From Actibacterium mucosum KCTC 23349 (GTDB lineage Bacteria; Pseudomonadota; Alphaproteobacteria; Rhodobacterales; Rhodobacteraceae): a stretch of DNA of 64,000 nucleotides. A program made the translations under genes and the position numbers. The notes beneath the pieces are model-generated. The model made no database searches, was not told the origin of the DNA, and saw only the letters and a list, made by a program, of their open reading frames with translations. Of the stretch, positions 8,827-16,681 are shown piece by piece (the first letter of the stretch is position 1; the number at the start of each line of letters is the position of its first letter). The stretch covers positions 62,001 to 126,000 of the forward strand of contig NZ_JFKE01000003.1 of assembly GCF_000647975.1 (NCBI RefSeq), written 5' to 3'.

Positions 8827-9945
8827 TCAAGACCGTGCGCGCAACTTGTCGCGATGGGCGGCCAGCCAGTAAAGCGACAGGATCAGCGGCGCGTTTTCAA
8901 TCTCGCCCGCCGCCAGCAATTCCATCGCCGCGTCAAAGGGCAAGACATGGCTGCGGATATCCTCGCCCTCGCCGGGCATACCGCCCAGCCCCGCCGCGCT
9001 GTCGGGCAGGTCGCATTCAGCGACGAAGGAATACAGGTACTCTGTCTTGGCCCCCGGCGACGGATAGTATCCATGCACCCGATGCAGCGCGCCAAGCGTC
9101 AGGCCCGCCTCTTCCACCGCCTCGCGTCGCGCGGTCTGATCGGGCATCTCGCCCGGATCCACGCGGCCCGCAATGGCCTCCAGCGACCAGACCTGCGCAT
9201 CACCACGCGCCAAGGGGCCCATGCGAAACTGCTCTACCAGCAGCACCCGGTCGGTGACCGGATCATAGGGCAACACCGTCGCCGCATCGCCCGAGACAAA
9301 CACCGCCCGGTCCAGTTGCGGGCCCATCGTGCCGTCAAACCGGCGATGGCGCAGCTTGTAGTCCTCGATCGCGAAGAACCGTGCATAGGGCTGTGTCTGA
9401 TCATCGACCACCACGTCACCCGGCCGGGTCGCACGGCGCAGGGTTACCGGCCCGCCAGCCTGCGCATTGGCGCGTGCAGTGGCCCGTGTCAGGATCATCG
9501 GGTAACGCGCCATAACCTCTGCCGCCGGACGCAGGCCATATTGGGCCATGACCTCTTGTGCGGCGAACAGGTTGATCTGCGCCCACCGGTCCTGCCACGC
9601 CATCAGATCAAACGGCCCGCCATCGGCAAAGTCGCGCGTCGGCAGGTAAACCAGCGCCGTGACCGGCCCGTTCTCGGTCTCGACATCGCGCGGTTCCAGA
9701 ACATAACCGTGGCCGCCCTCGTAATAATCCAGCCGCGCAACGGCCTCGTCCGACATTCCACGCACCAGGATGCCCGGCGCCCCCGCACCCGGCGCGGCGC
9801 GCAATCCGGGATAGTTTGCGTCCTTGACAAGAAAGGCCTCGAATCCCGGCAATACCGCCGGTTCATGTCGCAATAATTCAGTGCCCGCCACGCAGGCCAA
9901 AAGCGGCACGTGTCGCAACGTGCCGTAGAAAAACAGATCAGCCAA
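8827..9945 (-). CDS. trgB: TrgB-like fusion of gamma-glutamylcyclotransferase-like and Nudix domains
   Basis: 372 residues, two domains. The N-terminus (FFYGTLRHVPLL) is an AIG2/gamma-glutamylcyclotransferase-like barrel over about residues 1-140. The C-terminal half carries a full Nudix box (G-x5-E-x7-REAVEEAGL at roughly residues 257-280) and resembles ADP-ribose pyrophosphatases. Start is TTG at 9945 with a GGAG upstream. It sits between trgA and cysK, as in the R. sphaeroides tellurite locus. The Nudix activity is supported by motif; its link to tellurite is known from the family only. Confidence 0.85.
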   Translation of the reverse strand: MADLFFYGTLRHVPLLACVAGTELLRHEPAVLPGFEAFLVKDANYPGLRAAPGAGAPGILVRGMSDEAVARLDYYEGGHGYVLEPRDVETENGPVTALVYLPTRDFADGGPFDLMAWQDRWAQINLFAAQEVMAQYGLRPAAEVMARYPMILTRATARANAQAGGPVTLRRATRPGDVVVDDQTQPYARFFAIEDYKLRHRRFDGTMGPQLDRAVFVSGDAATVLPYDPVTDRVLLVEQFRMGPLARGDAQVWSLEAIAGRVDPGEMPDQTARREAVEEAGLTLGALHRVHGYYPSPGAKTEYLYSFVAECDLPDSAAGLGGMPGEGEDIRSHVLPFDAAMELLAAGEIENAPLILSLYWLAAHRDKLRARS

Positions 9946-9948
9946 AAA

Positions 9949-10392
9949 TTATCTCCAGCGGCGGTTGGCAGCTTCCGTAGCCCAGGCCGACAACAAGCCG
10001 CCCACAAGCAGTATTCCGATTCCTTCCGGGAAGGTCGCCAGCATCTTGCCGTATTGCCCGGCCAGTTGGAACATGCCAACGATGGCCTCCATCGTGTCAC
10101 CGTATTTCTTGTCCAGCGCGTTCTGGATCATCTGGTACAGCGAGTGGAACACCAGCACATAGAACAGCCCCACAACCTCGGTCACCAACATGACCGAGAT
10201 CGCCGGCCCCATCGGGTTCCCCGCTTGCCGGCCATGTATACGCCAGCCAGCGAAGGCCCCGAAGGCGGCATTGATCTCGGAAAACCAGTCCGTTGGCGTG
10301 CCATCAGGCAGAAGTTGTGTGAAGCTTTCCGAGGCGAAGAACGCCACGGCGGCGTAACAGATCGCGGCGATAAGACGGGCGGCGGTGGGCAT
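9949..10392 (-). CDS. trgA: TrgA family tellurite-resistance membrane protein
   Basis: 147 residues with about four hydrophobic segments (near residues 5-25, 40-55, 65-90 and 120-140). The sequence pattern and its position just upstream of trgB match TrgA of Rhodobacter. The molecular function of TrgA is not known; genetic work in R. sphaeroides tied trgAB to high-level tellurite resistance. The stop is 3 bp from the trgB start, so the two are co-translated. Confidence 0.82.
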   Translation of the reverse strand: MPTAARLIAAICYAAVAFFASESFTQLLPDGTPTDWFSEINAAFGAFAGWRIHGRQAGNPMGPAISVMLVTEVVGLFYVLVFHSLYQMIQNALDKKYGDTMEAIVGMFQLAGQYGKMLATFPEGIGILLVGGLLSAWATEAANRRWR

Positions 10393-10483
10393 CTTGGGGC
10401 CTCTTTTGCGGTTTTACTGCTCTGATATGCAGTTTCAGCCTTTGCCGCGCGCCGCGCAAGGGGGCCACGTCGCATTCACGCGC

Positions 10484-11878
10484 TCATGTGGCTTTGTCGG
10501 CCCGGTGGGCCTGATAGGCCTGCAATGCGCGCGCACGCCCCTCGGCCAGGGGGCGGGGGATTGGGCGCGGCGCATTGGCGTCGATGCTCCAGCTGACCGG
10601 CACCGCAGCGGCAAAGTCCCGCGCCCCGGATCCGCTCAGCCAGTGGTTGCGGTAAACACCGTCGGGGTCAAATTTCGCGGCCTGCGTGTCGGGGTTGAAT
10701 ATCCGGAAATAGGGGGCAGCATCCGGCCCGCAGCCCGCCACCCATTGCCACCCCATCGCGTTGGCCGCCTTGTCCCAGTCGATCAGCGTATCCTCGAACC
10801 AGTTCAACCCGTGACGCCAATGGATCATCAGGTGCTTGGTCAGGTACGAGGCGGTGATCATCCGCGCCCGGTTATGCATGCGGCCCGTCGCGTAAAGCTC
10901 GCGCATTGCCGCATCCACGACATCCACACCGGTCTGCGCCCGCTGCCACGCAATCAGGTCGGGATGGCTGGCATCATCGATCCATGGAAACCCGTCCCAA
11001 CCGTCGCGCCAGTTCTCTGTTGCCATATCGGGGCGGTCCACCAGCAAATGCCACGCAAATTCGCGCCATGCCACCTGACGCACAAATGGTTCGGCACCGT
11101 CTGGACCCTGCCCTGCCTGCCAAACCTGCCGGGCCGAGATCTCGCCGAGGCTCAGATGCGCGGACAGGGTCGAGGTTCCGTCCCCCGCCAACAGATCGCG
11201 CCGTTCGGCGTAATCGCGCACCGGTCCAGACACAAAGCGCTGCAGCGTGTCCATTGCCGCGCCCTCGCCCGCCGCGACATGCCGCGCCACAACCGCCGCC
11301 CCGCGCCGCATTCCCGCGTCCAGCGCCCAGTCGTTCAGCGGGTCGCTGGCGGGCCAATTCGCGGGCGACGGGATGTCGGGCGTGGGCAGCTTTGCCCCCA
11401 CATCGCCCGCCCGAATGGCCCGCCAAAACGGGGTGAACACCTTGTAGGGTTCACCGGCCCCGCTGCGCACCTTGCTGGGTTCAAACAACAGCTGGCCACC
11501 GAAACTGCGGGCCGCGATCCCGGCATCGCTGAACGCTGCCTTGATCCGTGTGTCGCGCGAGATCGTGTCGGGGTCATAGCTGCGGGTCCAGAATACGCCG
11601 CGGGCACCCGTTTCGGCGATCAGCCTCTGCAATGCCGGCAGCCCGTCCCCCCTGCGCAGGATCAACCGGCTGCCTTGGGCGCGCAGGTCCGCGTCCAGGC
11701 TGGCCAGGCTCTGCGCCAACCGCCACGCCGCCGCCCGGCCCAGCCCCGCAACCGCCTCGTCAAAGAGGAACACCGGGATCACAGGCGCGGAACTGGCCAC
11801 CGCGGCACTTAACGCCGCATTATCCGCCAAACGCAAATCGCGCCGCGCCCACCAAAGAACCGGTGCGCGATCGCTCAA
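10484..11878 (-). CDS. phr: deoxyribodipyrimidine photolyase
   Basis: 464 residues, full length for a class I CPD photolyase/cryptochrome. The N-terminal VLWWARRDLRLADNAAL is the Rossmann antenna domain. The C-terminal FAD domain has WREFAWHLL, RMHNRARMITASYLTKHL and the DWDKAANAMGWQWVAG region. It repairs UV pyrimidine dimers with blue light. Start is TTG at 11878, overlapping the preceding stop as TTGA. It lies next to the trg locus on the same strand. Confidence 0.93.
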   Translation of the reverse strand: MSDRAPVLWWARRDLRLADNAALSAAVASSAPVIPVFLFDEAVAGLGRAAAWRLAQSLASLDADLRAQGSRLILRRGDGLPALQRLIAETGARGVFWTRSYDPDTISRDTRIKAAFSDAGIAARSFGGQLLFEPSKVRSGAGEPYKVFTPFWRAIRAGDVGAKLPTPDIPSPANWPASDPLNDWALDAGMRRGAAVVARHVAAGEGAAMDTLQRFVSGPVRDYAERRDLLAGDGTSTLSAHLSLGEISARQVWQAGQGPDGAEPFVRQVAWREFAWHLLVDRPDMATENWRDGWDGFPWIDDASHPDLIAWQRAQTGVDVVDAAMRELYATGRMHNRARMITASYLTKHLMIHWRHGLNWFEDTLIDWDKAANAMGWQWVAGCGPDAAPYFRIFNPDTQAAKFDPDGVYRNHWLSGSGARDFAAAVPVSWSIDANAPRPIPRPLAEGRARALQAYQAHRADKAT

Positions 11879-13104
11879 AGCACCGCGTCCAGCGCTGTCA
11901 GCAGCTGTTGGATCTCATCTTCGGTCGTGTAATGCACAAAGCTCAGCCGCAGCACACCCAGACCGGGATCCACCGCCAGCCCCTCCAGCGCGCGCACCGC
12001 ATAGAAGTCGCCGCCCCCCGCCATGATGCCATGTGCGGCCAACGCGGCCGCCACGGGTTCGCCCGCCCGCCCAAGGTCCAGCGCCAGTGTGGGCGCGCGG
12101 CACGTTGCCTTGGTTGGCCCCAAAAGCCGCACATCGTTGCGGGCCGACAGGTAATCCAACACCGGCTGCATCAGCACCTCTTCGTGCCCGCGCATCAGAT
12201 CATGCACCGCATGCCCCATTTTGCGGGTAGATACCGCTTGACCGGGATAGTGATGCGCATAAAGCGCTTCGAAATAATCGACCATGCCCGCGCAGGCCGC
12301 CACCTGCGCGTGGTCGGGGCCCGCGGGGGTAAAGCGCTTGTACCGCACGTCGGCGTTGAAATAATGCGCCTGGTTGGGCAGCAGGTCCGCCAGCCCACGC
12401 CGCAGCGCCATAATACCCTGATGCGGCCCATAGGTCTTATAGGCCGAGAACAGATAGATATCGGCCCCCAGCGCCCCCACATCGGGCACGCCATGGGGGG
12501 CATAGCTGACCCCGTCGACACAAGTGAACGCGCCCGCCATATGGGCCTGCGCACAGATCGCCGCCACATCGTTCACCGCGCCCACCACGTTCGAGCAATG
12601 CGGAAAACACACCAGCCGCACCGTGTCATCCAGCAGGTCGTCCAGCTTTAGCCGGTCCAGATGCCCGGTCTCGGGGTCCATGCGCCATTCGCGCACCTCG
12701 ATCCCGGCCTCGGCCAGCCGCCGCCACGGCCCCGAATTGGCCTCGTGATCCTGATTGGTCACCACGATGGTGTCGCCGGGTTTCAACCACCGCCGAAAAG
12801 CCTGTGCCAGAACATAGGTATTGGCCGTGGTTGATGGACCAAAGGACAACTCGTCCTCTTCGATCCCCATCAACGCGGCAAGACGCGTGCGCGCCGCGTC
12901 CATTTCCGCCCCGGCCTTTTGTGACGCCGCATAGGGGGCATAGGGTTGCACCTTGTAGCTGCGATAAAACCGTGTCAGCCGGTCGATCACCGGCCCACAC
13001 GTATAGGACCCCCCCGCATTTTCGAAAAACGCCTGCCCTTTCAGGCCCGGCTCGTCAAAGGCGGGAAACTGCGACCGAACAAATCCTGTATCCAGAACCG
13101 TCAT
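11875..13104 (-). CDS. class V aminotransferase, cysteine-desulfurase-like
   Basis: About 409 residues of the PLP-dependent fold-type I family. The opening FFENAGGSYTCGPVI, the NQDHEANSGPWRRL segment, VDGVSYAPHGVPDVGALGAD and the PLP-lysine motif FSAYKTYGPHQG fit the SufS/CsdA-like superfamily. A family-specific cysteine for persulfide chemistry could not be identified with certainty, so the reaction stays open. I start at the ATG at 13104, which has GATGAG upstream; ATG 13116 and TTG 13119 are in frame too. Its stop overlaps the photolyase start. Confidence 0.85.
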   Translation of the reverse strand: MTVLDTGFVRSQFPAFDEPGLKGQAFFENAGGSYTCGPVIDRLTRFYRSYKVQPYAPYAASQKAGAEMDAARTRLAALMGIEEDELSFGPSTTANTYVLAQAFRRWLKPGDTIVVTNQDHEANSGPWRRLAEAGIEVREWRMDPETGHLDRLKLDDLLDDTVRLVCFPHCSNVVGAVNDVAAICAQAHMAGAFTCVDGVSYAPHGVPDVGALGADIYLFSAYKTYGPHQGIMALRRGLADLLPNQAHYFNADVRYKRFTPAGPDHAQVAACAGMVDYFEALYAHHYPGQAVSTRKMGHAVHDLMRGHEEVLMQPVLDYLSARNDVRLLGPTKATCRAPTLALDLGRAGEPVAAALAAHGIMAGGGDFYAVRALEGLAVDPGLGVLRLSFVHYTTEDEIQQLLTALDAVL

Positions 13105-13184
13105 GCAAAGACTCATCAATTTGTTAAGAAAATCTTGAGTCCAGAGCTAACGCGTTTTCCCGGCCAGTCAATCACGCCAAGCCG

Positions 13185-14174
13185 TCAAGTCCGTACATCC
13201 ACCACCACGCGGCCGCGTACCTGGCCTTTCAGGATGTTTGCCCCCAAATCGGGCAGATCGCCCAGCGTCGCGGGCACGATCATCTCTTCCAGCTTGGCCA
13301 TGGGCAGGTCACGGGCAATCCGCTGCCATGCGCGCTGGCGGCTTTCGGTCGGTTGCATCACACTGTCGATGCCCAAAAGGTTCACACCGCGCAACAGGAA
13401 CGGGATCACCGTCGCCGGCAGGTTGGCGCCACCGGCCAGCCCCACAGAAGCAACCGAGGCGCCGTATTGCATCTGGCCCAGAACGCGGGCCAGCATCGGG
13501 CCGCCCACCGCATCCACGCAACCCGCCCAGGTTTCGCTTTCCAGCGGCCGGCGCACTGTCTCGGCCAGGTCGGCGCGCGCCACGATGCGGTTGGCGCCCA
13601 GCCCGCGCAGGTATTCCGCCGTGTCGGGCCGCCCTGTGACCGCCGCCACCTCGTATCCCAGATGCGCAAGAATCGCTGTGGCCACCGAGCCCACACCGCC
13701 CGCCGCCCCGGTTACCAGAACGGGGCCGACGCCGGGCACCATGCCATGCGCCTCCAACGCCGAAACCGCCAGCATCGCGGTAAAGCCCGCCGTGCCTACG
13801 GCCATCGCCTGGCGTGTCGTCAACCCGTCGGGCAGCGGCACCAGCCACTCGCCCTTGACCCGCGCCTTTTCGGCATAGCCGCCCCACTGCACCTCACCCA
13901 CGCGCCAGCCGGTCAGCACCACCTTGTCGCCGGGTTTGAAATCGGGGTTGTCGCTGGCCTCGACCGTGCCGGCAAAATCTATGCCGGGCACATGCGGATA
14001 GGTCCGCACCAGCCCGCCACCGGGGCCCAGGCACAGCCCGTCCTTGTAGTTCACGGTCGAGTATTCCACCGCCACGGTCACGTCGCCATCGGGCAAACGC
14101 GCCTCGTCCACGTCTTGTATGCTGGCCTGCGTTTCGCCGCTTTCGGCTTTCTCTACAACCAATGCTCTGAACAT
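13185..14174 (-). CDS. acuI: acryloyl-CoA reductase (NADPH), MDR family
   Basis: 329 residues, zinc-free medium-chain dehydrogenase/reductase of the YhdH/AcuI type. The GROES-like domain (VNYKDGLCL, PGIDFAGTVE) is followed by the NADPH Rossmann motif VTGAAGGVGSVA near residue 155. AcuI reduces acryloyl-CoA to propionyl-CoA and detoxifies the acrylate formed from DMSP, a trait typical of roseobacters. No DMSP lyase is adjacent in the window. The assignment rests on overall pattern; other YhdH-type quinone reductases would look similar. Confidence 0.85.
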   Translation of the reverse strand: MFRALVVEKAESGETQASIQDVDEARLPDGDVTVAVEYSTVNYKDGLCLGPGGGLVRTYPHVPGIDFAGTVEASDNPDFKPGDKVVLTGWRVGEVQWGGYAEKARVKGEWLVPLPDGLTTRQAMAVGTAGFTAMLAVSALEAHGMVPGVGPVLVTGAAGGVGSVATAILAHLGYEVAAVTGRPDTAEYLRGLGANRIVARADLAETVRRPLESETWAGCVDAVGGPMLARVLGQMQYGASVASVGLAGGANLPATVIPFLLRGVNLLGIDSVMQPTESRQRAWQRIARDLPMAKLEEMIVPATLGDLPDLGANILKGQVRGRVVVDVRT

Positions 14175-14195
14175 GCGCGTCTCCTTTGTCTTTGA

Positions 14196-15020
14196 TCAGG
14201 GGCCCGCGTGGGCCGCCAGAAACGCCCCGATCCTGTCAATGAATTCAACCGGTTGCGTGACGGCCGCCATATGGTCGGCCCCTTCGACATCTGTCACAGT
14301 GGCCCAAGGCATGGCCGCTTGCAAGCGCGCCGTGATCGCAGCGGCTGACGGGCGCGTCGCCGTGCCGCGGATCAGCTGGACCGGAACATTGTTCAATGCC
14401 GCGCAATCGGCGATCCGGGCCTGCCCCGGCAAGCCGCTCAGCATGCCCGCCCAATCGTCGCCCACCCGGTCGATCACCTGCGTCACATAGCCCTGCGTAT
14501 CATCGTTCAGCGCGTCCCAACTGCCCGGCCCCGACCAGAATTCCACGAACGAGGCCGCCGCCCGCTCGGGCCGGCCCAACCGCAGCCAGCCGGCAATCAC
14601 CGCCGCCGAATGCTCGCCATCGGCGGCCAGCGGGTCACCGGCCTCGGCCAAAAGCGGAAACAGCACCGGCTCGATCATCGTGATCGACGCGACACGGTCC
14701 GCCATGTCGCGCGCCGCGTAAAACACCGTCGCCCCGCCCAGCGAATGGCCCACCAAATGCACCTTGGCCGGCGCCTCGGCCGCTACCAGCGTGCGCAGAA
14801 TGCCCGCATCGTGCACGAACCACGGCTGCCCGTCACGCGGCAAGGCCCCGCTGCGGCCATAGCCGTGCAGGTCCGGCGCCACCATCCGGTACCGCCCTGA
14901 CAGCGCGTCGAAATAAGGCTTGTACTGGCCGCTGTGACTGGCCGAGCAATGCACGCAGACCACCAGCGGCCCATCCACCCCCGCCCGGCGCAGATGGATG
15001 TGGTCCGCCAACTCAGGCAT
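14196..15020 (-). CDS. alpha/beta hydrolase
   Basis: 274 residues. VCVHCSASHSGQY is the oxyanion-hole strand, VGHSLGGATV holds the nucleophile Ser, and the late VEGADHMAAVTQP holds the catalytic His. No signal peptide. The gene follows the DinB gene with an 8-bp overlap and precedes acuI by 22 bp. No substrate can be named. Confidence 0.88.
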   Translation of the reverse strand: MPELADHIHLRRAGVDGPLVVCVHCSASHSGQYKPYFDALSGRYRMVAPDLHGYGRSGALPRDGQPWFVHDAGILRTLVAAEAPAKVHLVGHSLGGATVFYAARDMADRVASITMIEPVLFPLLAEAGDPLAADGEHSAAVIAGWLRLGRPERAAASFVEFWSGPGSWDALNDDTQGYVTQVIDRVGDDWAGMLSGLPGQARIADCAALNNVPVQLIRGTATRPSAAAITARLQAAMPWATVTDVEGADHMAAVTQPVEFIDRIGAFLAAHAGP

Positions 15021-15519
15021 CGGGCATAAACGGCAAATCGGTGCTCCACGCCTTGGCGCCCGCCGCGGTCAGCATCGCGTTGATCTGGCCGCGATGATGG
15101 GTCTGGTGGTTGAACAGATGCGCAACGCAAACGGCCATCTGCCTCGACATGTCCGACCCCGTCATCCCCGAAAACCACGTCAGGTCGCCATCCAGCGTTT
15201 CCTGCGTAACGTCACCGGCCCAAGCGGCAATCGCGGCATCCGTCGCCACCCGCTGCGACCGATAGGTGGCCCAGTCGGTGAAGGCCACCGCGCTGTCGGA
15301 AAACGGCGCCTCGGGCGGGGTCACCGCGTTGTCGAACCGTGACATCCACGCCTGATCGCCCCACAGCAAATGCGACATGGTCCGCATGATCGAGCCAAAG
15401 AACGCCCCCCGGTCCATCTGCCGTGCCGCATCGCCCACCGCCTCGGCCGCGGCCAGCATTTCGGTGTTTTGCCACGCGTTATAGCGCGCCATCGTCTGTA
15501 CATACTCTCTGGTGATCAT
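15013..15519 (-). CDS. DinB family protein
   Basis: 168 residues of a four-helix bundle. MARYNAWQNTEML near the N-terminus, MSHLLWGDQAW in the middle and the HLFNHQTHHRGQI motif near residue 145 supply the three metal-binding histidines of the DinB/YfiT fold. Many members act in mycothiol- or bacillithiol-dependent or detoxification reactions; the function here is unknown. The ATG at 15519 is chosen because the frame before it is not conserved-looking. Overlaps the alpha/beta hydrolase, so likely one transcript. Confidence 0.87.
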   Translation of the reverse strand: MITREYVQTMARYNAWQNTEMLAAAEAVGDAARQMDRGAFFGSIMRTMSHLLWGDQAWMSRFDNAVTPPEAPFSDSAVAFTDWATYRSQRVATDAAIAAWAGDVTQETLDGDLTWFSGMTGSDMSRQMAVCVAHLFNHQTHHRGQINAMLTAAGAKAWSTDLPFMPDA

Positions 15520-15630
15520 CCCGATCCCCCCCGATATCCCCCAGCCCTCGCCCGCGCAGCCTGCCCTGTGCAATCCGCGCTGACAATTGCTTTTTTCGCC
15601 CGCTGCGCTCCGGGGTCGCTTGCGCCAAAC

Positions 15631-15646
15631 CATACACTACTGTATG
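15631..15646. promoter_or_regulatory. palindrome at the start of the TetR gene, candidate operator
   Basis: CATACA-CTAC-TGTATG is a perfect 6-4-6 inverted repeat. It lies between the divergent DinB and TetR genes and ends on the first possible TetR start codon. TetR-family regulators commonly bind such 14-16 bp dyads over their own promoter. This suggests autoregulation and control of the divergent DinB-hydrolase-acuI group; that link is inference. Confidence 0.55.
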
Positions 15647-16216
15647 GAATCGCCCATGGCCAACCGACTGACATCGCAGGACTGGATCACCCACGGTTTC
15701 GAGGTGCTGAAAGCCCAAGGCCACGAGGGGCTTAAGGCCGACCGCATGGCGCGCGCACTGAAGGTGTCGCGCGGCAGCTTTTATTGGCATTTCGCCGATC
15801 TGGATGCCTTTCACCTGGCGCTGATCAAAGGCTGGTCCGCCGCCATCACCGAGGCGCAGATCGCCGACCTGGCCACCTTGCCCGCCGACGCGCAGCTGGA
15901 AACCCTGATCGCCCGCGTGCTGACCAACCCGCAGCGGCTCGAGGCCGCAATCCGTCGATGGGCCGGCGCAGATGCACGGGTGGCCGATGCCGTGGCGCAA
16001 GTCGACACATTGCGCATCGGGTACCTGCGCGAGTTGCTGCAGGGCCACGGCCTGCCGCCTGCCGCCGCGCTGTCGCGCGCGCAGTTTATAAACTGGGGTT
16101 ATGTGGGGTTTGCCCTTGCCCCGCTGCCGGTCGACGCCGCCACCATGGCGCGCGATCTGGCCGCCGCCTTCACCACCAAGGACCACGCCCATGCGCACCG
16201 TCACCCTGACCCATGA
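15644..16216 (+). CDS. TetR family transcriptional regulator
   Basis: 190 residues from the ATG at 15644, or 186 from 15656. The N-terminal helix-turn-helix is clear (HEGLKADRMARALKVSRGSFYWHF). The C-terminal ligand domain is all-helical and not diagnostic. The palindrome at 15631-15646 runs into the first ATG, which makes the second ATG a fair alternative start. The last 26 bp overlap the next gene. Confidence 0.9.
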   Translation: MESPMANRLTSQDWITHGFEVLKAQGHEGLKADRMARALKVSRGSFYWHFADLDAFHLALIKGWSAAITEAQIADLATLPADAQLETLIARVLTNPQRLEAAIRRWAGADARVADAVAQVDTLRIGYLRELLQGHGLPPAAALSRAQFINWGYVGFALAPLPVDAATMARDLAAAFTTKDHAHAHRHPDP

Positions 16217-16625
16217 CTACCCCGTTCCGCCCGCCACGCTTTGGGCGCTGGTCACCGATTACGGTGCGCTGGCCGAGGTGATGCGCGGCCTGGTGCATTT
16301 CGATGGCCTGCCCCAGGGGCGCACCGAAACCGGCCAGCACCTGCAGGTTGGCGTGTCGCTGTTTGGCCGTCTGCCCAGGCAACCTTATGAAATGACCGTG
16401 TTGCGGTCGGACGATGCGGCAATGGTTTTGCAATCATCCGAACGCGGCGCCGGGGTGAAATCGTGGAATCACACGCTGACCGTCACGCCGACCCAGGGCG
16501 GCAGCCGTCTGACCGACGTGATCGAGATCGACGCCGGTTGGCTGACTTTTGCTTTCGCCCGCTGGGCGCGGTTCCTCTATGGCGCGCGTCACAAGCCGCG
16601 GATGCGGCTGCTTGGGGTGGCGTGA
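16191..16625 (+). CDS. SRPBCC family protein
   Basis: 144 residues with a START/polyketide-cyclase-like fold: an N-terminal beta strand (RTVTLTHDYPVPPATLWALV) with the usual W near residue 17, and a long C-terminal helix. I start at 16191, within the TetR gene; the frame before it is a shadow. Such proteins bind hydrophobic ligands in a cavity. It probably shares a transcript with the TetR regulator. Confidence 0.82.
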   Translation: MRTVTLTHDYPVPPATLWALVTDYGALAEVMRGLVHFDGLPQGRTETGQHLQVGVSLFGRLPRQPYEMTVLRSDDAAMVLQSSERGAGVKSWNHTLTVTPTQGGSRLTDVIEIDAGWLTFAFARWARFLYGARHKPRMRLLGVA

Positions 16626-16681
16626 AAGTTTAAACTTGGGGTCCGGGGCGGGGTCAAAACTTGCAAAACCCCGTTAAAGTT

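Noticed and set aside
8404-9876. 490-residue open frame on the plus strand, and similar long antisense frames at 3792-4952, 10385-11812, 29261-30616 and 39796-41013
   Set aside because: They lie opposite well-supported genes, have Arg/His/Pro-rich composition and no family motifs. High GC leaves antisense frames open.
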